From assembly GCA_027577595.1 (NCBI GenBank), contig JANBRJ010000012.1, positions 1 through 64,000 on the forward strand: 64,000 bases of DNA, given 5' to 3'. Every line of letters begins with the position of its first letter. The first letter of the stretch is position 1. The position numbers were made by a program, and so were the translations under genes. Shown here piece by piece: positions 49,135 to 58,127 of the stretch. Origin of the DNA: Coemansia sp. RSA 487 (taxonomy: Eukaryota; Kickxellomycota; Kickxellomycetes; Kickxellales; Kickxellaceae). The notes beneath the pieces are model-generated. The model made no database searches. It was not told the origin of the DNA and was given only the letters and a program-made list of their open reading frames with translations.

Positions 49135-49425
49135 ATGTTTGCTTCTGTTCTTTCCCGCTCATCCTCTGTGCTTCGTACGCCGCTTGCCAGCCGGTTGTTG
49201 ATCAGCTCTGTTTCCCGGCGAGCCATCTCCGCTACTAGCGAATGCGCCAAGCATGAGCCGGAATCAGCATACGAGCCCACATCGTCGATGCATGCGCAGC
49301 AGCACTCGTACCTGCAAGATCTGCTTGAAGCCGACGACGCCAACGCACCATGGCACCAGTCCCCTGTCGAGATGGTTAGCCGCGAGGTCCAGTCTCTCTC
49401 ATCTGTCCACAAGTCTTGGGAATGA
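49135..49425 (+). CDS. Small mitochondrial-targeted protein, paralogue 2 (unknown family)
   Basis: 96 residues. The N-terminus MFASVLSRSSSVLRTPLASR continues RLLISSVSRRAIS, an Arg/Ser-rich, acid-free presequence. The mature part, HSYLQDLLEADDANAPWHQSP, then VEMVSREVQ and a terminal KSWE, aligns without gaps to the core of the 47541 protein. The first copy is longer by 10-15 residues at its C-terminus and in the linker. No known domain was recognised. The next gene, VIP1, is in the same direction 392 bp away. Confidence 0.75.
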   Translation: MFASVLSRSSSVLRTPLASRLLISSVSRRAISATSECAKHEPESAYEPTSSMHAQQHSYLQDLLEADDANAPWHQSPVEMVSREVQSLSSVHKSWE

Positions 49426-49817
49426 AAAAATAGACTATCTTTTTTACTTTCCTTTATTGCTAGCTTTTTGTACAAAAATATACCCTTTACCCCCCAACCA
49501 TCCTTTGAATACAAACATATCTGTAAACGGCTATATGCGCTTGCGTGTATCTGTGCGTCGGATTATCCTTATTGTCACATAAGCAGATGCAAAAAATAGT
49601 GGTACCAACTGGTACTTCCCCAACACACATCTTGATCGAATCGCAAAGTCCAGAATTGGCCCTCTTTTTCTTTCCAGTTCAAACATATATTCGTTTTATA
49701 TTTTCTTTTTTCTTTCTTCTTGTGTAGGTAAAAACTACTATATTATAAATCATTCAAACTGCAACTTTCCTCAAAGCTCTTTTTTTCTCTCTACTGCAAG
49801 GCACTTTTGTTTAATAC
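49426..49817. other. Intergenic upstream of VIP1
   Basis: 392 bp, T-rich toward VIP1 (TTTTCTTTTTTCTTTCTTC near 49700). No gene is seen. Confidence 0.4.
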
Positions 49818-52800
49818 ATGCCGGAATACAGAAAGCCCGGCACAGCAGGCATCCAGACAATGAGCGACCATCTCTCGACGTCGCCACACTTTATCGACCT
49901 TCCACAATACGAGGGGCGCAAGCCGATAATAGGGATATGCGCAATGGACAGCAAGGCGCGGTCAAAACCAATGACCAATATACTCAACCGGCTGGTAGCC
50001 ACGGACCGATACGAGCTGGTGTTTTTCGGAGAGAAAACGATTCTCGACGAAAAGATCGAAGCATGGCCGCTGTGCGATTTCCTGATCTCGTTTTTCTCCA
50101 GCGGCTTTCCTCTGGAAAAGGCGTTTGAATACTCGCAGCTGCGCAAACCTTTTCTGGTCAACTCGCTGGTCCGACAATTCCTGCTGCTCGACCGGCGTGT
50201 GGTTTTGGAAATGCTTCACCACATTGGCGTGCCCACGCCATTCCATCTGGTGGTTAGTCGCGATGGCGGCCCGCAGATACACGCAGTGCTACGCAGAGTT
50301 GTCGAGCAGCGCATGGGGTTCACCATGGGCTCGCTCCCCATGGCTACGCGCGCCGAGGTAGTTGATGAAGACACACTGATGATCGGGTCCCGCACTATCC
50401 GCAAGCCATTTGTCGAAAAGCCGTGCGATGCAGAGGACCACAACATACACATATACTATGCGTCGTGGCAAGGAGGAGGTGTGCGCAAGCTGTTCCGCAA
50501 GGTCGGAAACAAATCGAGCGAGTTTATCCCGGGCCCATCGAGCATCCGCACCGACGGCTCGTTCATATACGAAGAGTTTGTCGACGTCTCGAACGCAGTC
50601 GATGTCAAGGTGTACACTGTTGGCAGAGAATACGCACACGCTGAGACGCGAAAGTCCCCCGTTGTGGACGGGCATGTTCGCAGAAACAGCGACGGCAAAG
50701 AAATGCGCTTCGTCACACAGCTGACGCCCAAGGAGCGGAAGTATGCGCAGGATGTATCCGCTGCCTTTGGCCAGCGCGTGTGCGGGTTCGACATTTTGCG
50801 CAGCAGCAATGGTAGCTCGATGGTGATGGACGTAAACGGATGGTCGTTTGTCAAGGGCAGCGAGGACTACTACAAGGAGGCTGCGCGGATCCTCGATGAT
50901 CGGTTCCAGGAGGCCCTGCGACACCGCTGGTTTGCCAGGTTTGTAGATGCCGAGACCGTCGGGCGCATCACGTACGAAAGCAGGTGGATGCTCAAGGGCG
51001 TCTTTGACGTGTGTCGCCATGCAGACCGCACGCCCAAACAAAAGGTCAAGTGCATTCTGGACTGCCCGCCGATCCTGTCTCTCTTGGACGGCGGGACCTC
51101 GGAGGTCATCCTACGCAAGCAGTCGCAGCTCCGGAGGACGCTGGATGCCCTAAAGTCCGCAAAGGCAGGCGCTGCGAGCGAAAGCAGTTCGGAAAGGTCG
51201 CTTCTGACGACTGTGCAAAACCTTGACCACCTAATCGACGTTCTCTCGCGCAAGATAGAGATGCCTGGGACCAAGGTGCAGATCAAGCCTCTAAAGGACA
51301 AGTCATATTCCTCTGCACAGGGAAGCGTAAGCTCGGTGCAGCTCGTGCTAAAGTGGGGCGGCGAGTGCACGCATGCTGGGCGAGTGCAGTCGCAAGACCT
51401 GGGCGAAAACATGCGCAAGGATCTGCTGCTTCTGAACAGACATCTGCTGGACGACGTCAAGATATACTCCAGCGCAGAGCGACGTGTGCTTTCGACAGTG
51501 GCCTCGTACGTGGGGTCGTTTCTGGATGAGCCCGAGGCGCAGGTCATGGAGCAGCCCGGGCTGGTGGAGGTCCGGTCCGAGATGCTTGACGACAGCACTG
51601 TGGCCAAGGACGATATGGAGGTGGCCAAGAGCCAGCTGCGCGAGTTCTTCAACTTTGACGGCCCTCTCAAGGAAAACCCATACAAGCGTCTTGTGGAAGA
51701 GGCCCAGAACCCGTTTGCATCAGCCGCAAGTCCGCGTGCTTTCCTCAAGCAGATGTGCGACCTTATGTGCAGACTGATCGCAAGAATGGAAGCCAACTTC
51801 CGTGTGTTGTCAAAAGAAGATCTGGATAGGATGCAGGACAAGTGGTGTTGCAACGAAACCGCAGAACTGTTTCGTGAGAGATGGAAGAAGATATTGACCG
51901 ATTTTCAGTCTGTCGAGGAAGGACCAGATGGCGCCAAGCAAGTGACCTATGATCCAGGCAAAGTAGGCGTGCTTTACGACTCGCTCAAGTACGATGCCTT
52001 GCACAATCGCCGGTTCTTGGAGCGTATCTTTATGACACCCGAGAAGCTCAGCACCGAGCTGGCCACAATGGCTGAGAATGACAGGGACCTCGAGGACAAT
52101 GGCGCCTCATCTTTGATCCGCACAGACGACGTACCAGCAACAGCAACAGCAACTATCCCCGTCCCAGCATTGACTGTTTCTCCAGTAGTCACTCCTGCGG
52201 CGTATGATGCCCAGCCAAAGCCAGAAGATGAAGGCATGGATGACGATGACTATCTCGAAATAGCTCCAGGCTTTGGACAGCCTGCCAAGCATCTGCTTAA
52301 AAAGACGCAGCAAATGGATACACAGACTCGCGGGATTCCTCCACTACCTAGCATCACCAGGGAGCGCTACCAAACTGAAAAAACGGCGGCAGCGGATCCG
52401 TGGCTCCGAAGCCGCCCAAGCACGACAACACTCCCAAGTACCACGATGCTTACGGCTCTGGACGACAGCTCAAACAATGTGCATGGGCGACAAAGGGAGG
52501 AAGCGCGAGAGCCCAACAGCTGCCAAAACAACGACGCTGACGACAGCCAGACGCAGTGTGCTGATCGCAACGAGCCATACTCAGAAGACACCGGGCCACC
52601 AGGCTCGCCGGAGCACAATGAGCCTCCGCCCGAGTACCCGCCCGACCCCCTGTTTACGCAGCAGGAGGTGCGCGAACTGTACTACAGCGCCAAACTGCTG
52701 TTCGACTTTGTCACCTGGCGCGAGTACGGAACAGATGCAGCCCAACGTAAGCGGATAGGCGTGCAAGCATCGGTGCCGCTTCTCCAGCAACTGATCAGCG

Positions 52801-53219
52801 ACCTAGAGGACACGCAGAACGGAGATCACGCGCGCACGCGGTTCTACTTCACCAAGGAGTCGCACATATACACGCTGCTGAACCTGGTTTTCCTATGCGA
52901 CATCCCAACAATGGTGCCATTCAACAAGATGGGCGAGCTCGACTACTTGACGCACATTATTTTCGAAGTGTACGAGCGCAAGGCTGATGTCGATGCCAAT
53001 GTAGGCAGCGAGTACTCGCTGAGGGTTGGACTGAGCCCTGGCGCCAACTGCTTCCACGTGCTGGATGTGGCCATGGACCCGACGCATGCGCTCAAGGTGC
53101 TTCCGCGCAGGAACTTTTCAAACCACACGCCGCTAAACAAGGCCATTGGTATGCTTCAGGCGTTGCTGGATGAGCAGCAAAGAGAAGAAAGCAAAAACTC
53201 CACAAAACACTCGGAATAA
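49818..53219 (+). CDS. VIP1: Inositol hexakisphosphate/PP-InsP5 kinase-phosphatase (Vip1/PPIP5K)
   Basis: Bifunctional enzyme making and hydrolysing inositol pyrophosphates, second messengers of phosphate status and cell morphology. 1133 residues. The N-terminal kinase starts at IIGICAMDSKARSKPM (about 36) and includes EVVFFGEK-like YELVFFGEKTILDE and the ATP-grasp core (RKPFVEKPCDAEDHNIHIYY, EEFVDVSNAVDVKVYTVG, GFDILRSSNGSSMVMDVNGW). The histidine-acid-phosphatase-like domain opens with the RHADRTPKQK signature (about 400) and ends RVGLSPGANCFHVLDVA near the C-terminus. A disordered Asp/Ser/Pro-rich insertion of about 170 residues (about 770-940) splits the phosphatase half, as in many fungal Vip1 proteins. 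Confidence 0.95.
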   Translation: MPEYRKPGTAGIQTMSDHLSTSPHFIDLPQYEGRKPIIGICAMDSKARSKPMTNILNRLVATDRYELVFFGEKTILDEKIEAWPLCDFLISFFSSGFPLEKAFEYSQLRKPFLVNSLVRQFLLLDRRVVLEMLHHIGVPTPFHLVVSRDGGPQIHAVLRRVVEQRMGFTMGSLPMATRAEVVDEDTLMIGSRTIRKPFVEKPCDAEDHNIHIYYASWQGGGVRKLFRKVGNKSSEFIPGPSSIRTDGSFIYEEFVDVSNAVDVKVYTVGREYAHAETRKSPVVDGHVRRNSDGKEMRFVTQLTPKERKYAQDVSAAFGQRVCGFDILRSSNGSSMVMDVNGWSFVKGSEDYYKEAARILDDRFQEALRHRWFARFVDAETVGRITYESRWMLKGVFDVCRHADRTPKQKVKCILDCPPILSLLDGGTSEVILRKQSQLRRTLDALKSAKAGAASESSSERSLLTTVQNLDHLIDVLSRKIEMPGTKVQIKPLKDKSYSSAQGSVSSVQLVLKWGGECTHAGRVQSQDLGENMRKDLLLLNRHLLDDVKIYSSAERRVLSTVASYVGSFLDEPEAQVMEQPGLVEVRSEMLDDSTVAKDDMEVAKSQLREFFNFDGPLKENPYKRLVEEAQNPFASAASPRAFLKQMCDLMCRLIARMEANFRVLSKEDLDRMQDKWCCNETAELFRERWKKILTDFQSVEEGPDGAKQVTYDPGKVGVLYDSLKYDALHNRRFLERIFMTPEKLSTELATMAENDRDLEDNGASSLIRTDDVPATATATIPVPALTVSPVVTPAAYDAQPKPEDEGMDDDDYLEIAPGFGQPAKHLLKKTQQMDTQTRGIPPLPSITRERYQTEKTAAADPWLRSRPSTTTLPSTTMLTALDDSSNNVHGRQREEAREPNSCQNNDADDSQTQCADRNEPYSEDTGPPGSPEHNEPPPEYPPDPLFTQQEVRELYYSAKLLFDFVTWREYGTDAAQRKRIGVQASVPLLQQLISDLEDTQNGDHARTRFYFTKESHIYTLLNLVFLCDIPTMVPFNKMGELDYLTHIIFEVYERKADVDANVGSEYSLRVGLSPGANCFHVLDVAMDPTHALKVLPRRNFSNHTPLNKAIGMLQALLDEQQREESKNSTKHSE

Positions 53220-53262
53220 ATAAACATGGTATATTTGATAATTGTGTGCTTGTGAATAAAGC

Positions 53263-54039
53263 TTAATGGTTTTTAATGTGTGCAAGGTCAATGTACTTGT
53301 TCTTGTACTCGTACTTTTTGTGCCAGATCTTGTCGTCGTCCTCTTGGATAAACACAACGTTCTGCTCGCCGCACCCTGAAGTGACCATGCCGCCAAACAC
53401 AGCATCCTCGTTTCTGGGTCCGTTATATGTGAAGTCAACGTCGAGGCATTTGACCAGCTGGAAGTTGAACATGTAGAACTTTCCGTTGCCATACAGGACT
53501 CTGTGGAGCGTGTCCGGGTTTCCGCGGTCGCCGAACCGCGTGTGGTCGCTGATATACACGGGTTTGCGCGAGCCGGTGCTGTTCCTCATCAGATAGTGCA
53601 CATAGTCCTTGTCGACAAACGAGTCGTCGTCCAGCTTAATGAAAAACTCTTTGTTGCTGTAGTGCTTCATTTCGCGCGAAAAACAGAACGTCTTTTGGTC
53701 CAGCGTACGGTACGTGGACGTCCTGTTGCACACGATCTTGCATCCCGGCTCTTCCCAGTCGCACACGGGGTACAGATAGTCGCGCATCCATGTGTTGCGG
53801 TAGAACTGCATGTCGGTATTGTCGTTTATTGGGAAAATGATTGCCAGTTTGTCAAACATCAATTCTTCAGGCGTCCTTTCGCGATGCGGCGGATGCGGCG
53901 GATGCGGCGGATGCGGGTCGTTTTCAAATGTACCCCAGTAGTGGTGTGAAGATGATGTGAGTATCGTTCCAGTTATCAATATTCCCAGGATAAGGAGCAG
54001 CAGCTGGATACGTGGTCTGGAAAACGATATCGGACCCAT
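53263..54039 (-). CDS. GT31-like type II membrane glycosyltransferase, copy 1
   Basis: 258 residues. A short basic cytosolic tail is followed by one membrane helix (IQLLLLILGILITGTIL, about 11-28). The Pro/His stem PHPPHPPHPPH is encoded by a 9-bp tandem repeat (about 53883-53912). The lumenal catalytic domain has FYRNTWMRDYLYPVCD, FIKLDDDSFVD (a DXD metal/sugar-nucleotide motif, about 143), YGNGKFYMFN and GPRNEDAVFGGMV, the ED...G block seen in beta-1,3-galactosyltransferases. Probably a Golgi enzyme; donor and acceptor are unknown. A paralogue lies at 55323-56129 in the same orientation. It converges with VIP1 (43 bp between stops). Confidence 0.8.
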   Translation of the reverse strand: MGPISFSRPRIQLLLLILGILITGTILTSSSHHYWGTFENDPHPPHPPHPPHRERTPEELMFDKLAIIFPINDNTDMQFYRNTWMRDYLYPVCDWEEPGCKIVCNRTSTYRTLDQKTFCFSREMKHYSNKEFFIKLDDDSFVDKDYVHYLMRNSTGSRKPVYISDHTRFGDRGNPDTLHRVLYGNGKFYMFNFQLVKCLDVDFTYNGPRNEDAVFGGMVTSGCGEQNVVFIQEDDDKIWHKKYEYKNKYIDLAHIKNH

Positions 54040-55322
54040 TTTTCTTTGGTTTTTGCGTGTCTAGTGGGGGGCTGTTTGTTGGGCGGAAATAGTGATCCCT
54101 TTTTCTGTTCCAAAGTCTTGGAGCCAGGAAAAGAAAACAGGGTAGTGGGGGTGGTGAACGGAAAAGAAAAAACAGTAATACAATAAAAGAGTCGCGGGTG
54201 TTTTAAGGGAAGGGCTCCAGCTTTGCTGTTACTGTTCGTCGATGGAACGGTTCTGTAGAGAAGGTAAACCAAGAAAATGGAATAAAGATGCCACAGAGTA
54301 CAAGCAAGAAGAAAAAAGAAGAAGAAAAGAATAGACTATGGACATGGAATGGAGGAAGGAAAGAGGAAGGCAAGCTGAAAATGCGGGAAGATTCACGCTC
54401 TGAAATAATTTTTCCAAAAAAATAAAGCTGGAAACAAGGATACAAGGCTCTAATGATTGACACAAAACACAAAGATTGGCTCAACAGACATTCCGTCATA
54501 GGCTTTTGTGTTTTTTTTGCAGGGAAAATGGGGAAAATTGGGGAGTAATTCAGTGTGAGACGCGGAACTTGCAGCTTTCCTTTCTCTGTTTTAGCTCCAA
54601 GTCCTTCGTGTGACATGTTCTTTTTAACGGGGCTTTTTTGGTTCAAGCTCGATCAACACTCCTTTGTCCTCTGGTATCTTTGCTTTGTCTCTTTTCTGTA
54701 TTCTTATTGCATGCCAGCGAGGTGGCAAGTTTGGCAAGTCTCAAGAATAGAAAATCCAGAAATAAAAGAAACAGAAATACAATCTATTTTTGGAAACCAC
54801 ACATCTTGTGTAAAACCGCGTTGATTTCTGAAAGGAAAAGAAACCGCGAAAGATGACCATTGGCCAAGATATCATGCATCAATAATTACTTTTCTCTGCA
54901 TCTGTCAAAAATGATGTCAGATAAAAAGTAAACTCACAAAATGGAATCAGACCATTAAGCAGGTTTAACAAGAAATAAAAGCACCACGAGCTGGCCACAT
55001 AAAAAGCAATTGTTTGAAAACCTGTGCTCAGGTTTTCACCACAGCTTGTCTTTCAGCATTAAAAGCAGCAAGCATGAATCAGAAATGAAAAAATTCAATA
55101 AATATTTTCTTAATTCCAAACACACACACAGCTCCTTTTATGCGGAACGTTCTTCAGGCCATGTGCCCCTCCACGACTGTTTGTTTGTCCCAACACGTAA
55201 TGCCAAGAGGTTTCACAATCACTCAAAACTAAGCGCAGGACAATCTACAGCTCCACACGAAATGCAAATATGTAATTCAAAAAAGCACATTAAGCCACGA
55301 TACAAACACCCAATATCTATAT
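54040..55322. other. Spacer between the two glycosyltransferases
   Basis: 1283 bp. Open frames on the minus strand (54203-54646) and elsewhere are low complexity and lack support. A GAAGAAAAAAGAAGAAG-type purine tract (about 54300-54365) is the main feature. The right part is the 3' flank of the second glycosyltransferase. Confidence 0.4.
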
Positions 55323-56129
55323 TTATGGGTCAGTTATCCGGAAGGGGTGATTTGAAATAACAGACAGATCAATGTGCTTGTTCTTGTTCTGATACGTTCT
55401 GTGCCAGATCTTTGAGTCGTCCTCGCTGACCTTGAGCACGTTGGGCCCGCAGCCATTGTACACCATGGCGCCAAAAAATGCATCTTCGTTTCTATGACCC
55501 GTATACATTATCTCGGTATCGATGCAGTCCACCAGCTTGCGATTGAACATGTAGAACTTTCCGTTGCCGTAGTAGCTGCCGTTCATGTTTGGATTAGACC
55601 TATCAAGGTTGAGGATAAAGTCGCTGATGTATACTGGCTCCTTAAAGTCCTTGTACTTTTCTATCAAACCCATCACATAGCGCTTATCCACAAGTGCGTC
55701 ATCGTCCAGCTTGATGAAGAACTGGGTATCCTTCAGCTTGCGCTTGACGTGGCGTGCGAAGCACCGCGTTTTGTCGTCCAGAGTCTCCCACGTTGACCCC
55801 GCGTTGCACGCCATTGAGCAGCCGGGCTCTGGATAATCGCACACTGTAAACAGATTGTCTCCAAGCCATGTGTTATCGTAGAACTGCGTGTCTGTATTGT
55901 TGTTTATCGGCATGATTACTTTGAGCGACGTGGGTCGCTTCAGCGGCGGCAATAAATGTGGTGGCGGCGGCCGCAAATGAGGAGGTGGTCGTCTCTGTTC
56001 TGGCGCTTCCCTTCCCATATCAAATAGTTCCGAACCCATCAAAACCAGCGACGCCACAAGCAATACCGCTACGACTGCGAGAATAATTTTTCGGTATCCA
56101 GTGTTTAATAACGGCGATGAAAGCAACAT
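55323..56129 (-). CDS. GT31-like type II membrane glycosyltransferase, copy 2
   Basis: 268 residues, paralogue of the 53263 gene. One N-terminal helix (IILAVVAVLLVASLVLMGS, about 15-33), a Pro-rich stem (RRPPPHLRPPPPHLLPPLKR), then the same catalytic pattern: NNNTDTQFYDNTWLGD, FFIKLDDDALVDKRYV, YGNGKFYMFNRKLVDC, HRNEDAFFGAMVYNGCG and a shared ending KHIDLSVISNH. Conserved cysteine pairs (CDYPEPGCSMAC versus CDWEEPGCKIVC) suggest disulfides in the Golgi lumen. The two copies diverge outside these blocks, so the duplication is old. Donor and acceptor sugars are unknown. Confidence 0.8.
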   Translation of the reverse strand: MLLSSPLLNTGYRKIILAVVAVLLVASLVLMGSELFDMGREAPEQRRPPPHLRPPPPHLLPPLKRPTSLKVIMPINNNTDTQFYDNTWLGDNLFTVCDYPEPGCSMACNAGSTWETLDDKTRCFARHVKRKLKDTQFFIKLDDDALVDKRYVMGLIEKYKDFKEPVYISDFILNLDRSNPNMNGSYYGNGKFYMFNRKLVDCIDTEIMYTGHRNEDAFFGAMVYNGCGPNVLKVSEDDSKIWHRTYQNKNKHIDLSVISNHPFRITDP

Positions 56130-56886
56130 GTTTGTATCTATTTACAATGCAAGATAAGCACTGAACAAGGCTGACTCAAAAAAGCAGATAAATCGAAAGT
56201 TTAGGAAATATAATAAAGACGGTAAGAATATGTATGCTTTTATAAAATAAAAATAAAAACCTCAAGAGAAAATTTTGTAAAGCTTTGCAAGCTTCCACTC
56301 TATAAAGCGCTTGTTTTTTTTTATCGAAAAAAAAACTAAAAAGATACTAGCCAAAGACATTGGAATCTCCAAGCAAAAGAACTACCAAGACCTTTTTATG
56401 CACATTTGTCTACCATTTGATTGGACAGATGCTTTCTTCACTTGTTTGGCCTTTCTGGATCGCATGAAATTTTGCAATGATTTCCAAAAAGGCTTTGAGA
56501 CGATAACAAAAATCAACCTTGGCCTCTTGGCGCTTTGACAATATCCGTTAAGGCTGTTGTGGAAATATTGAGAATATCGATAACTGCTGAATGTCTCAAG
56601 ACTTTTGGTGTTGCCAGACCCAAAACACAACAAACGTTAACATTGCACAAACAATGTATCGGCTGAAATGAGCAAGGTGATGATGATTTTTGGGATAAAG
56701 TGCCGATTCTATTGTGTTCGTCTCTTTCCCCTCCTCCTCTTCCTTCCTTTTTCTGTCTCTCACCAGATTGTGATTACTAATCGATGGTGTCTTTAAAGCG
56801 GCTACATTGACTGTGGAGAAAAGTCGACAGCTTTCAAACCTTACTTCGCTTATCATATTTCAATCCTATACTTTATTCGATATTTT
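56130..56886. other. Divergent spacer between glycosyltransferase 2 and MsrA
   Basis: 757 bp. An 83-codon minus frame and a 75-codon plus frame (56311-56538) have no recognisable content. An ATTGG (reverse CCAAT) near 56420 is the only regulatory-looking site noted. Confidence 0.4.
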
Positions 56887-57510
56887 ATGTTTCGTAGCGC
56901 ATCTGTTCGACGCCTTCAACACCTAACCAGCATTTTAAGCGCATCACGAGCCATGGGAACCAGTGCCACCAAAGACCATTCAATTCCGCAGACAATCCAG
57001 CCGACCAAAGAGTCGTCCCAGCTGGCAACCTTTGCCGCCGGGTGCTTCTGGAGCGTCGAGCTTGTATACCAGCGGAAGGAAGGCGTCCTTCAGTCCCAGG
57101 TAGGCTACACGGGCGGCAACAAGGAGAATCCTAGCTACAAGGATGTGTGTTCTGGTTCTACGGGTCATGCGGAAGCCGTTCGTTTGGAGTATGACTCTGC
57201 AGTAATCTCATACCAGGATATGCTCAAGGTCTTTTGGAACAAGCATAACCCCACGCAAGGAAATCGTCAGGGGAACGATGTTGGATCGCAGTACCGGTCG
57301 GCGATTTTCTACCACAATGAGGAGCAAAAGGAGCTGGCTGAGAAAAGCAAGACCGAGAGGCAAAAGGTATACGAATCACCGATTACCACCCAGATTGTAC
57401 CTGCTGGCACGTTTTATCCGGCCGAAAACTACCATCAGGGATACCTGGAAAAAGGCGGACAATGCGCTTCAAAGGGCTGCAATGATTCTATTCTTTGCTA
57501 TGGCTATTGA
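56887..57510 (+). CDS. MXR1: Peptide methionine-S-sulfoxide reductase MsrA
   Basis: Repairs oxidised methionine, using thioredoxin. 207 residues. Active-site block [16 protein letters not shown] (catalytic Cys53), then [37 protein letters not shown] and the resolving cysteines in the tail [16 protein letters not shown]. The first ATG gives an Arg/Ser-rich presequence ([22 protein letters not shown]). A second in-frame ATG (MGTSATKDH, codon 23) would give the cytosolic length, suggesting dual targeting by alternative starts. It converges with the CAP-protein gene (59 bp between them). Confidence 0.95.
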   Translation: MFRSASVRRLQHLTSILSASRAMGTSATKDHSIPQTIQPTKESSQLATFAAGCFWSVELVYQRKEGVLQSQVGYTGGNKENPSYKDVCSGSTGHAEAVRLEYDSAVISYQDMLKVFWNKHNPTQGNRQGNDVGSQYRSAIFYHNEEQKELAEKSKTERQKVYESPITTQIVPAGTFYPAENYHQGYLEKGGQCASKGCNDSILCYGY

Positions 57511-57569
57511 GAAATATTTTTTATGAAGAAATTGCTTTAAGCAGCTTGTTTTATATTTAAAGGCGAAGC

Positions 57570-58127
57570 TTACGCACCAAAATGTGCTAGATCCTGTACC
57601 CAGTAGCCGTCGCTAACGCCGACGCCCATGTACTGGATCTCAGGGTGAAGAATGTTTGCCAGATGGCCAGGAGACGCCGTCCATGCATCGATGATTTCCT
57701 TTTCGCCCACTGCACCAGCCCCAACGTTCTCAGCAATCACGCTGTTTCCGTGCCACGAACCCCCCAGTGCAGCAAGTCGGTCAGTCAAAAGACCCCCAGT
57801 ATCCGCATGGGTAACCACTCTGAAGGCAGCTTGGAACTCAGCGTGTCCCTGGGCCACCTTGAGCAGCACATCATGGTACTCAAGCGTGCCAAGCCCATGT
57901 GTCATGCGAAGCCCATTGACAAGCTCAAGCATCCTGGCCTTGTTGAATGTGTTGACGTTGCTTGCGTACGGATAGCGTACCACAGAGTACTCTGCCTGTT
58001 GCGTGCTGATTGTTGGCCACATGTCTCTTGCCACACCCATTACAACTGAAGGCGGCGCAGGTGCTACGAGTGCCAAACCAATGTACCCGAACCCAATTGC
58101 TTGAGCTATCCACATGAAATAATGCAT
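57570..58127 (-). CDS. CAP-superfamily (SCP/PR-1-like) secreted protein
   Basis: 185 residues. The N-terminus MHYFMWIAQAIGFGYIGLALVAPAPP is a signal peptide or anchor. The CAP domain covers about 55-185: FNKARMLELVNGLRMTHGLG (helix 1), HAEFQAAF, VTHADTGG, IAENVGAGA, then the characteristic SPGHLANILHPEI and YMGVGVSDGYWVQDLAHFG. The His/Glu positions of the CAP cleft are present (HAD, AEN, SPGH). The pattern is closer to the bacterial/YkwD-like and simple fungal type than to Cys-rich animal CRISPs, and it lacks the usual cysteines. Fungal relatives bind sterols or lipids outside the cell; that role here is inference. Confidence 0.88.
   Translation of the reverse strand: MHYFMWIAQAIGFGYIGLALVAPAPPSVVMGVARDMWPTISTQQAEYSVVRYPYASNVNTFNKARMLELVNGLRMTHGLGTLEYHDVLLKVAQGHAEFQAAFRVVTHADTGGLLTDRLAALGGSWHGNSVIAENVGAGAVGEKEIIDAWTASPGHLANILHPEIQYMGVGVSDGYWVQDLAHFGA

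Noticed and set aside
50870-51853. 327-codon antisense frame inside VIP1
   Set aside because: Shadow of the conserved phosphatase domain on the other strand.
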